From: Leptolinea tardivitalis
GTDB taxonomy: Bacteria > Chloroflexota > Anaerolineae > Anaerolineales > Anaerolineaceae
Assembly (NCBI RefSeq): GCF_001050275.1
Contig: NZ_BBYA01000009.1
Location: 372,001 to 436,000 of the forward strand
Direction: 5' to 3'
Length of the DNA stretch: 64,000 bases
A program made the translations under genes and the position numbers. The first letter of the stretch is position 1. Each line of letters opens with the position of its first letter. The notes below the pieces were generated by a model. The model was not told the DNA's origin. It saw only the letters and a list, made by a program, of their open reading frames with translations, and did no database searches. This document shows positions 33,344-43,144 of this stretch, one piece after another.

Positions 33344-34138
33344 CTACCGGCAAAGGTCATCGTACAAATCCGGTCGTCTGCAGATGAAAAGGTCATTCTG
33401 ACGGGTCACATGCTTGTTGTCTGCCAGAGATAAATCAATGTCGACCACAGCAATTCCGGCGGCAGTGTCATCCATCTGTGTCAAAATGTCACCGGTGGGT
33501 GAAGTAATCTGTGACAGACCGGAGAAGGTCAGGTCGCGGTCAGTGCCAGTGCGGTTGGCCGTGGCAGTGAAGATGCGGTTCTCGATGGAACGGGTGAGCA
33601 TGGCCTTCTGGCACCAGGGAAGCACCAGGTTGGCTGGATGCAGAATGATCTGCGCTCCTCGGAGAGCCAGGCTGCGAGCCATTTCTGGGAAGAACCAATC
33701 GAAACAAATCATGATTCCCAGGTGGTGTCCGTGGTAATCCATTACGGGAGGTTTTTCGCTGCCGGGGACGAAAAAAGTAATTTCATTGGCGAACAGATGG
33801 GCTTTTCGATATAAACCGGTCAGACGGCCGTCAGCATAGACAACGGCGGAATTAAACAAAGTATCTCCGGACTTTTCACATAATCCCCCGGCCACCAGAC
33901 GTCCGGCTAATGACCAATCGCGCAGCAATGTGCAATACGGGCCGTTATCTGCTGCTTCGCTGGCAGACATGGCCTGTTCAATAGTCTCAAAGTTATAACC
34001 TGAATTGGCCAATTCTGGCAGAACCAGTATGTCCACTTTTGCCTGATACGCCTGGTCAAGCAAGTCAGCAACAGTGTTCAGATTAGCCTGGCAATCTGCC
34101 AATTTGAAATCCGCCTGGGCAACACCTACTCTAAGCAT
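33344..34138 (-). CDS. Carbon-nitrogen hydrolase (nitrilase superfamily)
   Basis: 264 residues. The catalytic triad is visible as Glu in LVLPELANSGY, Lys in GLYRKAHLF, and Cys in LGIMICFDWFFPE, with the usual alpha-beta-beta-alpha arrangement. Members hydrolyse omega-amides, carbamoyl-amino acids, or nitriles; the substrate is unknown. N-carbamoyl-beta-alanine or similar amidase activity is possible given the pyrimidine neighbours, but that is a guess. AAGGAGA precedes ATG 34138. The pyr operon behind it has its own promoter. Confidence 0.88.
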   Translation of the reverse strand: MLRVGVAQADFKLADCQANLNTVADLLDQAYQAKVDILVLPELANSGYNFETIEQAMSASEAADNGPYCTLLRDWSLAGRLVAGGLCEKSGDTLFNSAVVYADGRLTGLYRKAHLFANEITFFVPGSEKPPVMDYHGHHLGIMICFDWFFPEMARSLALRGAQIILHPANLVLPWCQKAMLTRSIENRIFTATANRTGTDRDLTFSGLSQITSPTGDILTQMDDTAAGIAVVDIDLSLADNKHVTRQNDLFICRRPDLYDDLCR

Positions 34139-34193
34139 CAGGGTCTCCTTGGGAATCAGATATTTAGGGCGATAATGGTTATGCAGAATTGCT

Positions 34194-34865
34194 TTATTTT
34201 AACAGCGCTCCGGTAATGATGGCTGCCTGCGCAAGATGATACAACACCATTTCCAGCGTTTTGCCACCGGGCAATGAACGGACAAAACGGTTGTATGCGA
34301 GGAGACTATCTGATAGAAGGAAAAAGAAACCGCCAGCAGTAGAAAAAGCAGCGGCAAAAACCGGCCAATCTGGACGAAACAACGTCTGGCAGGCACAAAG
34401 AGTCATAGTACAGAGAACAATACCGTAAAGAATTATCGGCACGACAAATCGTTGCCTGAAAATGCTGAATTTAAGTATCTGTAAAACATGATGAAAATAG
34501 AGATACCCCCCTGATATTAATAAAAACACAAAGAGCATAAGTCTGGGATCAAGGGCTGGTGTGGGCAGACAGAACCAGATGATGTAACTTAGATGTGCCA
34601 TCAAGAAACTGAACAACCCGGCAAGGAAGAATTTTCCCGGCAGCAATAATAGCCCATCACCAACCAGTGAAAAGATCAAACCCAATCCCATCCACCTTAG
34701 GTTACCACTCCATCCTCCGAATGACAGGCTCCAGAAGATGAGGGCAGCCATGACGGGGAGCTTTGTTAGTATACTGATGTGCATCCATCCGCATGCCCGG
34801 GCGATCCAATGAATAACAGCAAGAGCAAAAGCCGCCAAAAGCCACAGGTTTACCGGTTCTGGCAA
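34194..34865 (-). CDS. YhhN/TMEM86-family membrane protein (lysoplasmalogenase-like)
   Basis: 223 residues with about eight hydrophobic helices. The family pattern is seen as TKLPVMAALIF near residue 34, GLIFSLVGDGLLLLP near residue 63, MAHLSYIIWF near residue 89, and LSDSLLAYNRF near residue 184. Animal TMEM86 proteins hydrolyse lysoplasmalogen; the bacterial role is unclear. It starts away from the HD-GYP gene; no partner gene is evident. Confidence 0.82.
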   Translation of the reverse strand: MPEPVNLWLLAAFALAVIHWIARACGWMHISILTKLPVMAALIFWSLSFGGWSGNLRWMGLGLIFSLVGDGLLLLPGKFFLAGLFSFLMAHLSYIIWFCLPTPALDPRLMLFVFLLISGGYLYFHHVLQILKFSIFRQRFVVPIILYGIVLCTMTLCACQTLFRPDWPVFAAAFSTAGGFFFLLSDSLLAYNRFVRSLPGGKTLEMVLYHLAQAAIITGALLK

Positions 34866-34949
34866 GTTGTCCTCCTGTTTACCACATCATTCGATTGCGA
34901 TCAAAATGTCTGATTTCCTCATACTCCAGGAAAAATAAACGTAGATTAA

Positions 34950-37900
34950 TCACAATGTTTTTAAATCGTTGATTTCTGAATCTTTTTTATTCTCCAAAAT
35001 TTTCAGAAATGTAGCTACCACTTCCGGGTCGAATTGCCGGCCTGCCTGTTCCTTCAGGTATAACAACACCTCTTCTTCCGACCAGGCTTTGCGATATGGT
35101 CGGTCTGATGAAAGGGCATCCCAGACGTCAACCACAGAGAAAATCCTTGCGGCGATGGGAATATCATATTCTTTCAACCCGTTTGGGTATCCCGTACCAT
35201 CCCACCGTTCATGATGGTAATAAGGGATATCCAATGCCGGAATCAGATACGGAATTTGAGAGAGCAGATTATGAGCATATATCGGATGTTTCCTCATCAC
35301 CTGCCATTCTTTTTCTGAGAGAGGACCTTTTTTTAATAGAATCTTGTCTGGAATACCCATCTTGCCAATATCATGAAGCCTTGCGCCGCGTTGGATGTTA
35401 ATCAGGTCTTGTGGGCCAAATCCCATTGCTTTTGCCAATTCCACAGAATATTTCACTACACGCTTGCTGTGACCGGCTGTCTCCTGTTCGCGTAATTCCA
35501 GCGCTCTGGCCCAGCCTTCCAGTGTGGTCTCATAGGCGTTGGCCAGTTCAGCCGCGTCTTTTTGCGTTTGTTCGTGCAAGGTAGAACGATAGATGGCATT
35601 GGCGGCAATATCGGCTATGGCACTGAGCAGTCGTATCTCATTTTGGGAGATGCTGCTTCTTCGGCCAACCCACATAAAACCGAACAGGTTATCCTGGGCA
35701 ATCAACGGCATTCCGACGCTGCCCATTATCCCGTATCGAGCCCATTCATGATAAAACGTGCGTGGATCCTTCTCCAAGTTCTGGGTTATATAAGGTTTTC
35801 GTGAGGATTGAATAATGGCGTTAATACCAGTCCCCGCTTTTTGACGGGTACCAATCAAGCGTTCCCAGAGACCGTGGGCAGCTTCTACAACGGCTTCACC
35901 TGTAACAGGATCAATGATTTCAATAGTTGCACAATCGCAATCCAGCATGTTAACGGTTTGTTCCACAATGACCGGAAGCATTTCTGCCCTGCGGGGAGCT
36001 GTTCGCAAAGCCGAGCTAAGTGTGGCTATGGCCTGGAGTTCAATATCATGCTGTTTGCGATCGGTAATATCCCGAATGATCTCCATGACGGCCGGTTTCC
36101 CGTCATATTGGATCGATTGACCTGAAATTTCCACATGAACGCGCATTCCTGCTTTATTTCGATAGACCGTTTCATAATTCACAATACCGTTTACTTCAAG
36201 TTCCATCTGGCGGTGGGTTAGTTGTTCGTCTGTAACCGTCGGTTCAAGGTCCAATGGGGTCATTTCCAGCATTTCTTCTGGAGTAAACCCGAACATTTTT
36301 GGAGCCGTATTATTGACCTCAACATATTTGCTGATTGATTTCTCTCTTGACTGGAAATAAATACAGATGGCGTCTTTGTTTTCCTGGAAAAGTTCACGAT
36401 ATTTTCGTTCACTCTGTTCAATCCGTTCTTCTGCTCTCTTTCGTTCTGTGATAATTTCGCCAAAGACGGAAATTCCAAATGTATGATTCCCCTCTGTTAA
36501 TGAATTAATCGTAAGCTGCAAAATATCAGGTGTTGATTGGACTTTGTACTCCGTGATGAAAAGGCCTTCTTTCAGAGCATTTTGATATAAACTGTGCCAG
36601 AGCTCGATGTAACCGGAACCCCTGGGATACAGGTCTTCGGGGCGCATCCCCGATTTGATTTTAATTCCCCTGTGTTTCATAAAGTAGTTTTCAAAGGTTG
36701 GATTCCATGTCAGCAGACTAAAGTTCACTGGATCTACAGTCCAAACCATATTAGGGGTATGATCAACGATCGCTTTTATAAGCGCCTGGGTCTGGGCCAG
36801 CTCTTTTTCCGCCTTCTTCTTTTCCGTAAGGTCCATATCGATGCAATAGAGTTCAAACTGCTGGCCGGAAACCTGAGCGACAGCATGGCTGGTCAGAACG
36901 GGGATACGGGTTCCATCTTTCGTCATTAATATGTGTTCCATGGCAGGAGCGGTCTGCCCGGTTTTGATCATGTTTTTTATACATAAACTTAACTCGTCGA
37001 AGGATTCAGGGGGGACGACTAGATCAAAAAAATTCCTGCCAATGGCTTCCTCGGCGGAATACCCATATAAGACTTCGGAAGCTTTGTTCCAATACTTGAT
37101 TATCCCGTCAGAAGTAAATCCTTGAACAGCCACCGAAGATACACTCTGCAAGAGGTTGCCGAATCGAACCTCACTTTCATGAAGTGCATCAATTGCCTGC
37201 TTTCGTTCAGTAATATCCTGAACTATTCCAGTTCTTGATATTGGCCTTTCGTTGACATCCTTCTCTATTTGACCTGATTCGAATACCCAGCGAATATCAC
37301 CATCTAATTTCCGAATAATCCTATATTCAAGATTAAAAGTAAGATTCTTGTCTTCAGCTTCATTTTGAAAACAAATTTCCACATTGTCGCGGTCATCTGG
37401 ATGGATCATATCCATCCAGAGGTTAAGTGTATGGGGTTCAGATGGTTTAATTCCAAAAATCTCGTCGAGAATTTCGGATGATTCCCATGTTTCATTGATG
37501 AGGTTGGCTTTGTAAGAACCTATATGAGCCGCTTTTTGTGATTCTCGAAAGAAGTATTCGCTTTCTCTGAGCTTCTTTTCGGCTATTTTTTGTCTGGTTA
37601 TATCGAGAGTCACCCCGCCAAGCAATGGATCCTGTCCGGGGCGGTCTATAGGGAATTTATACGTAGACCAGTATTTTCCGGCAAATTCCTCATCGATTTT
37701 GTGGCTGGTGTTAGACGTTATCACCTTTCTGTCATCTTCCTGGATCTTTCTGCCAAATTCATCACCAAAAAGCATCTCGTTGGTTTTGCCGATCATATCT
37801 ATCGGATCCATTCCAAGATATGTGTTGAATCCCTGATTGGCAAAAAGCACTCTGCCATCAAATGTTTTAATGTAAGCCAGGCCAGGAAAGAACCGCATGA

Positions 37901-38546
37901 ACATTTGAAATCGATCTTCACTGAATTTCAATGCCTGTTCCGCCAGGAGCCGGGCATCACTTTGCTGTTTCACCTTCTGAAGAGATCTCTTCATATTATT
38001 TACAACAATGGTGATAAAAAATTGAATGAACAACAAGGCCAATGAAAACATGATCCATGAAGCAATCGGGGAAAATATGAATAGTTGTATTGATGGAGCT
38101 GTGTTGTTTTTTGAAAGAACCAATCCGAATGCCAATAAAATACCCAGCAGGAGGAAGATCAGGCGGAACCGCTGCTGGAAGATGAAGCTGATCACAATGG
38201 TTGAAGTCAGAATGACCGGCAGTAATGGACTGTTAATACCTCCCCCGAAAAATGCAACAATATAGAACAATAACCATGCAGGAATGGTCTGGATTAGAGC
38301 GGATAATTCCAATTTACCCATAAAAAGATATCTTCGCGCAAGAAAGAAAAGCGCTGTCAGTGCCGCCACCATGATATAGGCTTCGAGTTTCTGTTCAATA
38401 AATAATGGGATATAGAAAACAGTAATAAGTGCATACACTATGAGCAGGATAAGCCCCATTCTGTTTAGGATGTCTGCCAGTGTTGTTTTTTCTTCATCCC
38501 CATCAAAAATTGGAGGTTCTACCCACTTCTTGATTTTAGCCAGCAT
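34950..38546 (-). CDS. Large membrane sensor: multi-PAS, GAF, HD-GYP phosphodiesterase
   Basis: 1198 residues. An N-terminal module of about six membrane helices (1-190) precedes about five PAS domains (roughly 210-325, 335-450, 460-580, 590-705, 715-830), a GAF domain (850-985), and an HD-GYP domain (1000-1185). The metal motif HDIGKMGIPDKILLKKG and the GYP region HHERWDGTGYPNGLKE are intact, so c-di-GMP hydrolysis is expected. PAS domains probably sense small molecules or redox state. GAGAGG precedes ATG 38546. No GGDEF is fused. Confidence 0.9.
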   Translation of the reverse strand: MLAKIKKWVEPPIFDGDEEKTTLADILNRMGLILLIVYALITVFYIPLFIEQKLEAYIMVAALTALFFLARRYLFMGKLELSALIQTIPAWLLFYIVAFFGGGINSPLLPVILTSTIVISFIFQQRFRLIFLLLGILLAFGLVLSKNNTAPSIQLFIFSPIASWIMFSLALLFIQFFITIVVNNMKRSLQKVKQQSDARLLAEQALKFSEDRFQMFMRFFPGLAYIKTFDGRVLFANQGFNTYLGMDPIDMIGKTNEMLFGDEFGRKIQEDDRKVITSNTSHKIDEEFAGKYWSTYKFPIDRPGQDPLLGGVTLDITRQKIAEKKLRESEYFFRESQKAAHIGSYKANLINETWESSEILDEIFGIKPSEPHTLNLWMDMIHPDDRDNVEICFQNEAEDKNLTFNLEYRIIRKLDGDIRWVFESGQIEKDVNERPISRTGIVQDITERKQAIDALHESEVRFGNLLQSVSSVAVQGFTSDGIIKYWNKASEVLYGYSAEEAIGRNFFDLVVPPESFDELSLCIKNMIKTGQTAPAMEHILMTKDGTRIPVLTSHAVAQVSGQQFELYCIDMDLTEKKKAEKELAQTQALIKAIVDHTPNMVWTVDPVNFSLLTWNPTFENYFMKHRGIKIKSGMRPEDLYPRGSGYIELWHSLYQNALKEGLFITEYKVQSTPDILQLTINSLTEGNHTFGISVFGEIITERKRAEERIEQSERKYRELFQENKDAICIYFQSREKSISKYVEVNNTAPKMFGFTPEEMLEMTPLDLEPTVTDEQLTHRQMELEVNGIVNYETVYRNKAGMRVHVEISGQSIQYDGKPAVMEIIRDITDRKQHDIELQAIATLSSALRTAPRRAEMLPVIVEQTVNMLDCDCATIEIIDPVTGEAVVEAAHGLWERLIGTRQKAGTGINAIIQSSRKPYITQNLEKDPRTFYHEWARYGIMGSVGMPLIAQDNLFGFMWVGRRSSISQNEIRLLSAIADIAANAIYRSTLHEQTQKDAAELANAYETTLEGWARALELREQETAGHSKRVVKYSVELAKAMGFGPQDLINIQRGARLHDIGKMGIPDKILLKKGPLSEKEWQVMRKHPIYAHNLLSQIPYLIPALDIPYYHHERWDGTGYPNGLKEYDIPIAARIFSVVDVWDALSSDRPYRKAWSEEEVLLYLKEQAGRQFDPEVVATFLKILENKKDSEINDLKTL

Positions 38547-38932
38547 ACTGTACCTCTCTTCAAATTTCAGTACTTCCGGCTACGCAACGATGTGACTCCA
38601 TTTTCTAGAGCCAGATTTTTTACATCTTTCATAACCTTGAAATACTAGAATCTTAAATCAACAACTTCACCTTCAAAGAACAGTAAAAGGTGATGATATT
38701 AAAAAATTGACATCCAATTTTTGCTTGTCTGTAGGAATACCCCTTATTCAACATGAATTCATTATAGAAATTCAGATTACACGACGCAACTGTACAAGTG
38801 AGGATGCTAAAAATATTCTGTTTCCGCAGACCTCCCGAAAATCTCCATTTCTCCTCCACAATACATCCATATTTAAACGCCATACTATATCCATAGACAG
38901 ATGTGACACAGGTCACGATTTTGGAGGAGCAA
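38547..38932. other. Divergent promoter region, 386 nt without a gene
   Basis: AT-rich spacer between the HD-GYP gene (minus) and a small membrane protein (plus). Frames in it lack ribosome sites and codon bias. The only marked element is the palindrome at 38902-38917. Confidence 0.5.
38902..38917 (+). promoter_or_regulatory. CRP/FNR-type palindrome upstream of membrane protein gene
   Basis: TGTGACACAGGTCACG matches the CRP-family pattern TGTGA-N6-TCAC and contains GTGAC-N4-GTCAC as a perfect inverted repeat. It ends 15 nt before ATG 38933, downstream of a weak -10-like TACTAT (38883-38888), so it would act as a repressor site if bound. No CRP-family regulator is in the window. Confidence 0.45.
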
Positions 38933-39370
38933 ATGATTCATAAAAAATCGATTTTCTTTAGTTTTGTGGGCATATTTCTGGTTTTGGCCCTGATAGCCAT
39001 TGCCGGAGTGATGGGGTATCATGCCGGGCAGGTGCAGGGTTATGCCCTCGGAGGGGCATCGAACGGCGGACAGTCACAGGTGCAGGCTCCATTACCGGCT
39101 CAGATCCACCCGTATGAAATGATGCCGATACACTATTTCCCCTTCGGAATCTTTTTTGCGATTATTCCAATGATCGTAATCTTTTGTCTGATCGGATGTA
39201 TCTTCCGCTTCTTCCTGTGGGGATGCACCGGGAGGCGTTACAGCCGCTGGGCAGATGCCCCATTCATGCATCATCACGGTTGGATGTATGATCAGCCGGA
39301 TAATCCATACGAAAAAGAGCAACCCCAATCACCTTCGGGACAGGGACAAAAGGGGCCCGACTCGAAATAA
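38933..39370 (+). CDS. Small two-span membrane protein upstream of a two-component system
   Basis: 145 residues with two membrane segments (FVGIFLVLALIAIAGVMGY and FAIIPMIVIFCLIGCIFRFFLW), a His-rich loop (APFMHHHGWMYD), and a hydrophilic end rich in Gln, Pro and Lys. GGAGGAG stands just before ATG 38933. It precedes a response regulator and histidine kinase, so it may be their target or accessory sensor, possibly for metal because of the His residues; this is a guess. A terminator separates it from the regulator. Confidence 0.7.
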   Translation: MIHKKSIFFSFVGIFLVLALIAIAGVMGYHAGQVQGYALGGASNGGQSQVQAPLPAQIHPYEMMPIHYFPFGIFFAIIPMIVIFCLIGCIFRFFLWGCTGRRYSRWADAPFMHHHGWMYDQPDNPYEKEQPQSPSGQGQKGPDSK

Positions 39371-39378
39371 CATCCAAA

Positions 39379-39420
39379 ACAGGGCTGATTTTCCACAAGA
39401 AGATCAGCCCTGTCGTTCTT
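39379..39420 (+). terminator. Intrinsic terminator-like hairpin
   Basis: ACAGGGCTGAT (39379-39389) pairs with ATCAGCCCTGT (39403-39413) and is followed by CGTTCTTT. It ends the small membrane protein transcript before the two-component system. Confidence 0.7.
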
Positions 39421-39432
39421 TGAACTTTCAGG

Positions 39433-39438
39433 TACACT
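39433..39438 (+). promoter_or_regulatory. -10 box giving a leaderless response-regulator transcript
   Basis: TACACT ends 6 nt before ATG 39445, which leaves no space for a leader or ribosome site. Confidence 0.45.
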
Positions 39439-39444
39439 ACAAAC

Positions 39445-40131
39445 ATGCATGAAACCATCCTTCTCGTAGATGATGAACCCAAGATCGTCAAACTAACAAC
39501 AGATTACCTTGTGAAAGACGGATTTCGTGTTATCAGTTCGGGCGACGGTCTGGATGCTCTGGCGAAAATCAATGGCGAGAAACCCGATCTGGTGATCCTT
39601 GATTTAATGCTGCCTGGAATGGATGGCTGGGAAGTGTGCCGGAAAGTTCGTCAAAAAAGTGGAATACCCATTATCATGCTTACGGCCCGATCCGAAGAAA
39701 CCGATCAGTTGATTGGATTGGAACTGGGGGCAGATGACTACATCACCAAACCATTTTCCCCTCGTATGCTGGTGGCACGGGTAAAAGCTGTTCTACGAAG
39801 GACGCAGGGGCTCATCAATCCTCCCTCCATAATCCGTGCAGAAGGTTTGGAAATTGATCTGGATGGACACCGGGTCTCGTTGGATGGCCACCCGATCCAT
39901 CTGACCCCCAATGAATTCCGCTTACTCGCTGTTCTCGCTCAGCATCCGGGACAATTACTTTCAAGGGAACAATTGATAGACCAGATTCACGGTATTTCAC
40001 TGGAGAGCTTTGATCGCAGTATCGATTCGCATATTAAAAATTTACGCCGGAAACTGGAAAAAGATCCTAATCATCCAACCTATATATTGACGGTTTACGG
40101 CGAAGGTTACCGATTTATGGATGTGAAATGA
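39445..40131 (+). CDS. OmpR/PhoB-family response regulator
   Basis: 228 residues. Receiver domain (1-115): ILLVDDEPKIV acidic pocket, phosphorylation Asp in DLVILDLMLPGMDG, Thr in IIMLTARSE, Lys in DDYITKPF. Winged-helix domain (130-226): LTPNEFRLLAVLAQHPGQLLSREQL and a recognition helix SIDSHIKNLRRKL. The kinase gene overlaps its stop by 4 nt, so this is a cognate pair. It may control the upstream membrane protein and itself. Confidence 0.93.
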   Translation: MHETILLVDDEPKIVKLTTDYLVKDGFRVISSGDGLDALAKINGEKPDLVILDLMLPGMDGWEVCRKVRQKSGIPIIMLTARSEETDQLIGLELGADDYITKPFSPRMLVARVKAVLRRTQGLINPPSIIRAEGLEIDLDGHRVSLDGHPIHLTPNEFRLLAVLAQHPGQLLSREQLIDQIHGISLESFDRSIDSHIKNLRRKLEKDPNHPTYILTVYGEGYRFMDVK

Positions 40132-41339
40132 ACTGGTCGAAAAAGAGGAATGATCGCTGGCATTACGATCAGTCAGAAGATGCTTATCCGGGGGTAAAGG
40201 ATGGGCCAAATCACGAATCATTGTATGACGATAGTAAAAAACCGTATTTGAGGGGGGTGGATACGATAAAAAGATCTCAACGCGAGAAAAAGCATCGTTC
40301 GCTGTTTATGCGATTCTTGTTCTTTTTTCTTCCGATGTTTATTTTGTTTAACATCGGGTTTTATTTCTTCTATGGGTTGATTTTTCATCAGATTCCGTCA
40401 TCTGCCGGCACCCCGGATTCCTGGTTTACCCTGCCCCGGATTTTATTGATAGTTTTCATTATGTTAATTGCCGGAATTGGCAGTATGGCATTCCGGCGGT
40501 TCAGTTCCCCTTTCGCTGCCATGATGGATGCACTGGACAGAGTGGCTGAAGGTGATCGAAAAGTCCGCTTATCGGAAGATTTTCACGGGGAATTTAAAAA
40601 AATGGCCCGCAGTTTTAATCGCATGGTTGAAGAACTGGAGAGTGCCGAACAACGCCGCCGTAATATGACAGCGGATATCGCACATGAATTACGCACCCCT
40701 TTGCATATTGTTCAGGGAAACCTGGAAGGTATCCTGGATGGAGTATATGAGCCAACGGATGAACAAATCCGTTCCACCCTGGATGAACTTCATCTTTTAA
40801 CACGACTCGTTACAGACTTGCAAACCCTTTCACTGGCTGAAGCCGGGAAATTGCATTTGCATTTTGAAAAGGTTTCTGCGGCCGATCTGATTGAAGATAC
40901 GGTCACCAGTTTTACCGGTCTGTCATCAGAACATGGGATTGAACTCAGGTCTGTTATTAATAACAAAGATGAAACTCTTGTTTTTTCGGCAGATCCTGAT
41001 CGATTGAGTCAGGTTTTGAACAACCTGGTGGCAAATGCCATCCGCTATACACCGGCCGGCGGCACTATCACACTGACTGCCGGTAAAATTTCCAACCGTA
41101 TCCATCTGGAAGTGAGTGACACCGGGATTGGCATTTCAGATGAGGATTTACCGTATGTTTTTGATCGTTTCTGGAAAGCAGAACCATCACGTACACGGCA
41201 TGAAGGAGCCGGAAGCGGTCTTGGTTTAGCCATAGCCCGCCAATTAGTACAGGCTCATGGGGGAGAAATCTATGTTGAAAGTCAGCCTGGAAAAGGGACC
41301 CGGTTTATGATTGATCTTCCAATAAAACCAGAATACTGA
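40128..41339 (+). CDS. Sensor histidine kinase
   Basis: 403 residues. Two membrane spans (FLFFFLPMFILFNIGFYFFY near 64 and LLIVFIMLIAGIGSM near 107) enclose a short external loop. HAMP (125-175), HisKA with phospho-His in TADIAHELRTPL (about residue 188), and HATPase with NLVANAIRYT, DTGIGI, and GSGLGLAIA follow. The short outer loop suggests sensing within the membrane or of small ligands. It phosphorylates the regulator encoded just before it. Confidence 0.93.
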   Translation: MNWSKKRNDRWHYDQSEDAYPGVKDGPNHESLYDDSKKPYLRGVDTIKRSQREKKHRSLFMRFLFFFLPMFILFNIGFYFFYGLIFHQIPSSAGTPDSWFTLPRILLIVFIMLIAGIGSMAFRRFSSPFAAMMDALDRVAEGDRKVRLSEDFHGEFKKMARSFNRMVEELESAEQRRRNMTADIAHELRTPLHIVQGNLEGILDGVYEPTDEQIRSTLDELHLLTRLVTDLQTLSLAEAGKLHLHFEKVSAADLIEDTVTSFTGLSSEHGIELRSVINNKDETLVFSADPDRLSQVLNNLVANAIRYTPAGGTITLTAGKISNRIHLEVSDTGIGISDEDLPYVFDRFWKAEPSRTRHEGAGSGLGLAIARQLVQAHGGEIYVESQPGKGTRFMIDLPIKPEY

Positions 41340-41357
41340 TTACCTGTACAGTGATTA

Positions 41358-41792
41358 CTACTGGAACAACTCTTTGATAACGGCTCTTTGCGGATTGTTT
41401 GGATCGATCAGAACTACAACCTCATCTCCTACAGAGTATCGGGATGTTGCGGCATTCTTCAAAAAAATCTGTTTGCATGTGCGTAGTTCTCCCTGATAGC
41501 CATATTGTAATGATACCGAAATTTGATTCCGGAAACAGACAACGCGTGAGATTACAGCCTCAACACCGGTACCGAAATTAAAAATTCGGTAAAAAAGAGC
41601 AAGCCGAGCCACAACAATCGTACCTGCAATCATCGAGCCGATGACCAGAAACAATAAAAAGATGGCAGTTCCACCGGCTGTCAGAAAAGAACTTACCAGA
41701 ATCACAATCAAACAGATGAGCGGGAATGCAATACAGGTATAAGTAACATAATCATTAGAAATTATTCGAAAGAAAGATGGCTTTGATGGCAT
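41358..41792 (-). CDS. Two-span membrane protein, DUF3592-like
   Basis: 144 residues. Two hydrophobic segments (YTCIAFPLICLIVILVSSFL and GTAIFLLFLVIGSMIAGTIV) are followed by a beta-rich domain with ISVSLQYGYQGEL and YSVGDEVVVLIDPNNPQRAVI, the layout of DUF3592-type proteins. Function unknown. It converges on the histidine kinase, 18 nt apart. Confidence 0.7.
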   Translation of the reverse strand: MPSKPSFFRIISNDYVTYTCIAFPLICLIVILVSSFLTAGGTAIFLLFLVIGSMIAGTIVVARLALFYRIFNFGTGVEAVISRVVCFRNQISVSLQYGYQGELRTCKQIFLKNAATSRYSVGDEVVVLIDPNNPQRAVIKELFQ

Positions 41793-41905
41793 GCCGTCTG
41801 AAGAGAATCCTGATGAATTACCTGGAAGCTATTATTTCCTGGGGAAAGTAATTAACGACCATATAAAATGTGTGAAACTCTGGTGAGGATTACATTCCAC
41901 ATTTG

Positions 41906-42364
41906 TTATTCGGCCGGTAAATCGATACGGACAACAATAACACCCTTAGCGATTCGAGCCAGATCTTCGGCCTTATAGTTACCGTCTGAATTGCGTTGCA
42001 GCTTTTGCATGCGAGCCGCTTCATTAAATTTGTTGAAGAACATACCCAGAATCGAAGCAATATCTAACAGATTGTTTTCCGGAGTCAGCAGACTGGCAGA
42101 CGCCTGATAATTTTGTCCGCGGAGAAACACATTTACCGGTGTATTCTCATGAATGTTATGCCACCATTTCTTTAATTTCGGAGCACCTGGCATCACATAC
42201 ACCTTTCGGCCTTCCTGAACATATTGCACCGGTAATGTAATGGTCTTCCCAGACTTTTGGCCGACATATGTCAAAAGTAAAATGGTTTTATCCATCATCC
42301 CATGCAGAGGAGATTGTAAAATCAGACGGACAATTGGATTCCAGATATGATTCATGAACCACAT
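41906..42364 (-). CDS. DDN/F420-type nitroreductase-family protein
   Basis: 152 residues. It has the split beta-barrel pattern of the deazaflavin-dependent nitroreductase family: LLLTYVGQKSGKTITLPVQYV, VYVMPGAPKLKKWWHNI, and VNVFLRGQNYQAS. Members bind F420 or related flavins and reduce quinones or nitro compounds. It begins 21 nt after an MBL-fold gene and follows a flavodoxin gene, so the three may form a redox operon. AGGAGTAG precedes ATG 42364. Confidence 0.78.
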   Translation of the reverse strand: MWFMNHIWNPIVRLILQSPLHGMMDKTILLLTYVGQKSGKTITLPVQYVQEGRKVYVMPGAPKLKKWWHNIHENTPVNVFLRGQNYQASASLLTPENNLLDIASILGMFFNKFNEAARMQKLQRNSDGNYKAEDLARIAKGVIVVRIDLPAE

Positions 42365-42385
42365 AATCTACTCCTGATACGACGG

Positions 42386-43138
42386 TTATAAAGTGACCAT
42401 TTCCCCATCATCAGGAATGATCAATCGGGCGTCAGCTATGCCCTGATAATGAGCCAGATTACGAAGACTCTGACGGGTAACCGTTCCATGATCGAGCGCT
42501 TCCATGTGGACGGCTACTACTTTGCTTTTAGGTACCAGTTTGCAGACCTCGACGGTCTGTTCGGCATCCATCACTATCGTGATGCGGTCTTTGCCCCACA
42601 CAGCCCCGCTGGAGTGGGTGATGATAACTTCAGGCTGCCTTTCTGTAATTTCTCTACGGATCGCATCCGTCAGAATGGAATCGCCTATCCAGAAAACATC
42701 AGGTTCACCGGGGGCAGAAAGAATAAATCCAGATGCTTTCCCCATTTCTTTCAGCACATCACCGCTGCCATGTTGCACCTCAATTCGGTGGATATGAATA
42801 TTTTCGAAATCAGCTTCATCATTGACTGCGGTTACGTTTGAGAAGCCTTTCCCTATAAAAATCATCCTGTCTTCGGGTTGGCTGAAAATTGCTGCGTTTT
42901 TCGGTAAAAGATCCGCAGCAGCCGGATCAAAGTGATCGGAATGCAGGTGTGACAGCATAAAGAACTCGGCCCCGGCGATCACGTCAACAGCAGGCATAGG
43001 CAGATCTACCAGCGGATTGGGAGATTTGCCAGTATATGACGGGCGCGAGAATTTATCTGCCAGATAAGGGTCGCAGACAAACAGATGCCCTCCATATTCA
43101 ATTCGCATGTTGGCATTTCGAATGGACTGAATCTTCAT
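42386..43138 (-). CDS. MBL-fold metallohydrolase (UlaG-like)
   Basis: 250 residues. Metal motif HLHSDHFD (HxHxDH) near residue 75, a conserved Asp in WIGDSI, and HMEALDHG near the end. The start RNANMRIEYGGHLFVCDPYL is typical of UlaG-like lactonase-type hydrolases. Substrate not known. It lies 6 nt downstream of the flavodoxin gene. Confidence 0.87.
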   Translation of the reverse strand: MKIQSIRNANMRIEYGGHLFVCDPYLADKFSRPSYTGKSPNPLVDLPMPAVDVIAGAEFFMLSHLHSDHFDPAAADLLPKNAAIFSQPEDRMIFIGKGFSNVTAVNDEADFENIHIHRIEVQHGSGDVLKEMGKASGFILSAPGEPDVFWIGDSILTDAIRREITERQPEVIITHSSGAVWGKDRITIVMDAEQTVEVCKLVPKSKVVAVHMEALDHGTVTRQSLRNLAHYQGIADARLIIPDDGEMVTL

Positions 43139-43144
43139 TGAACC

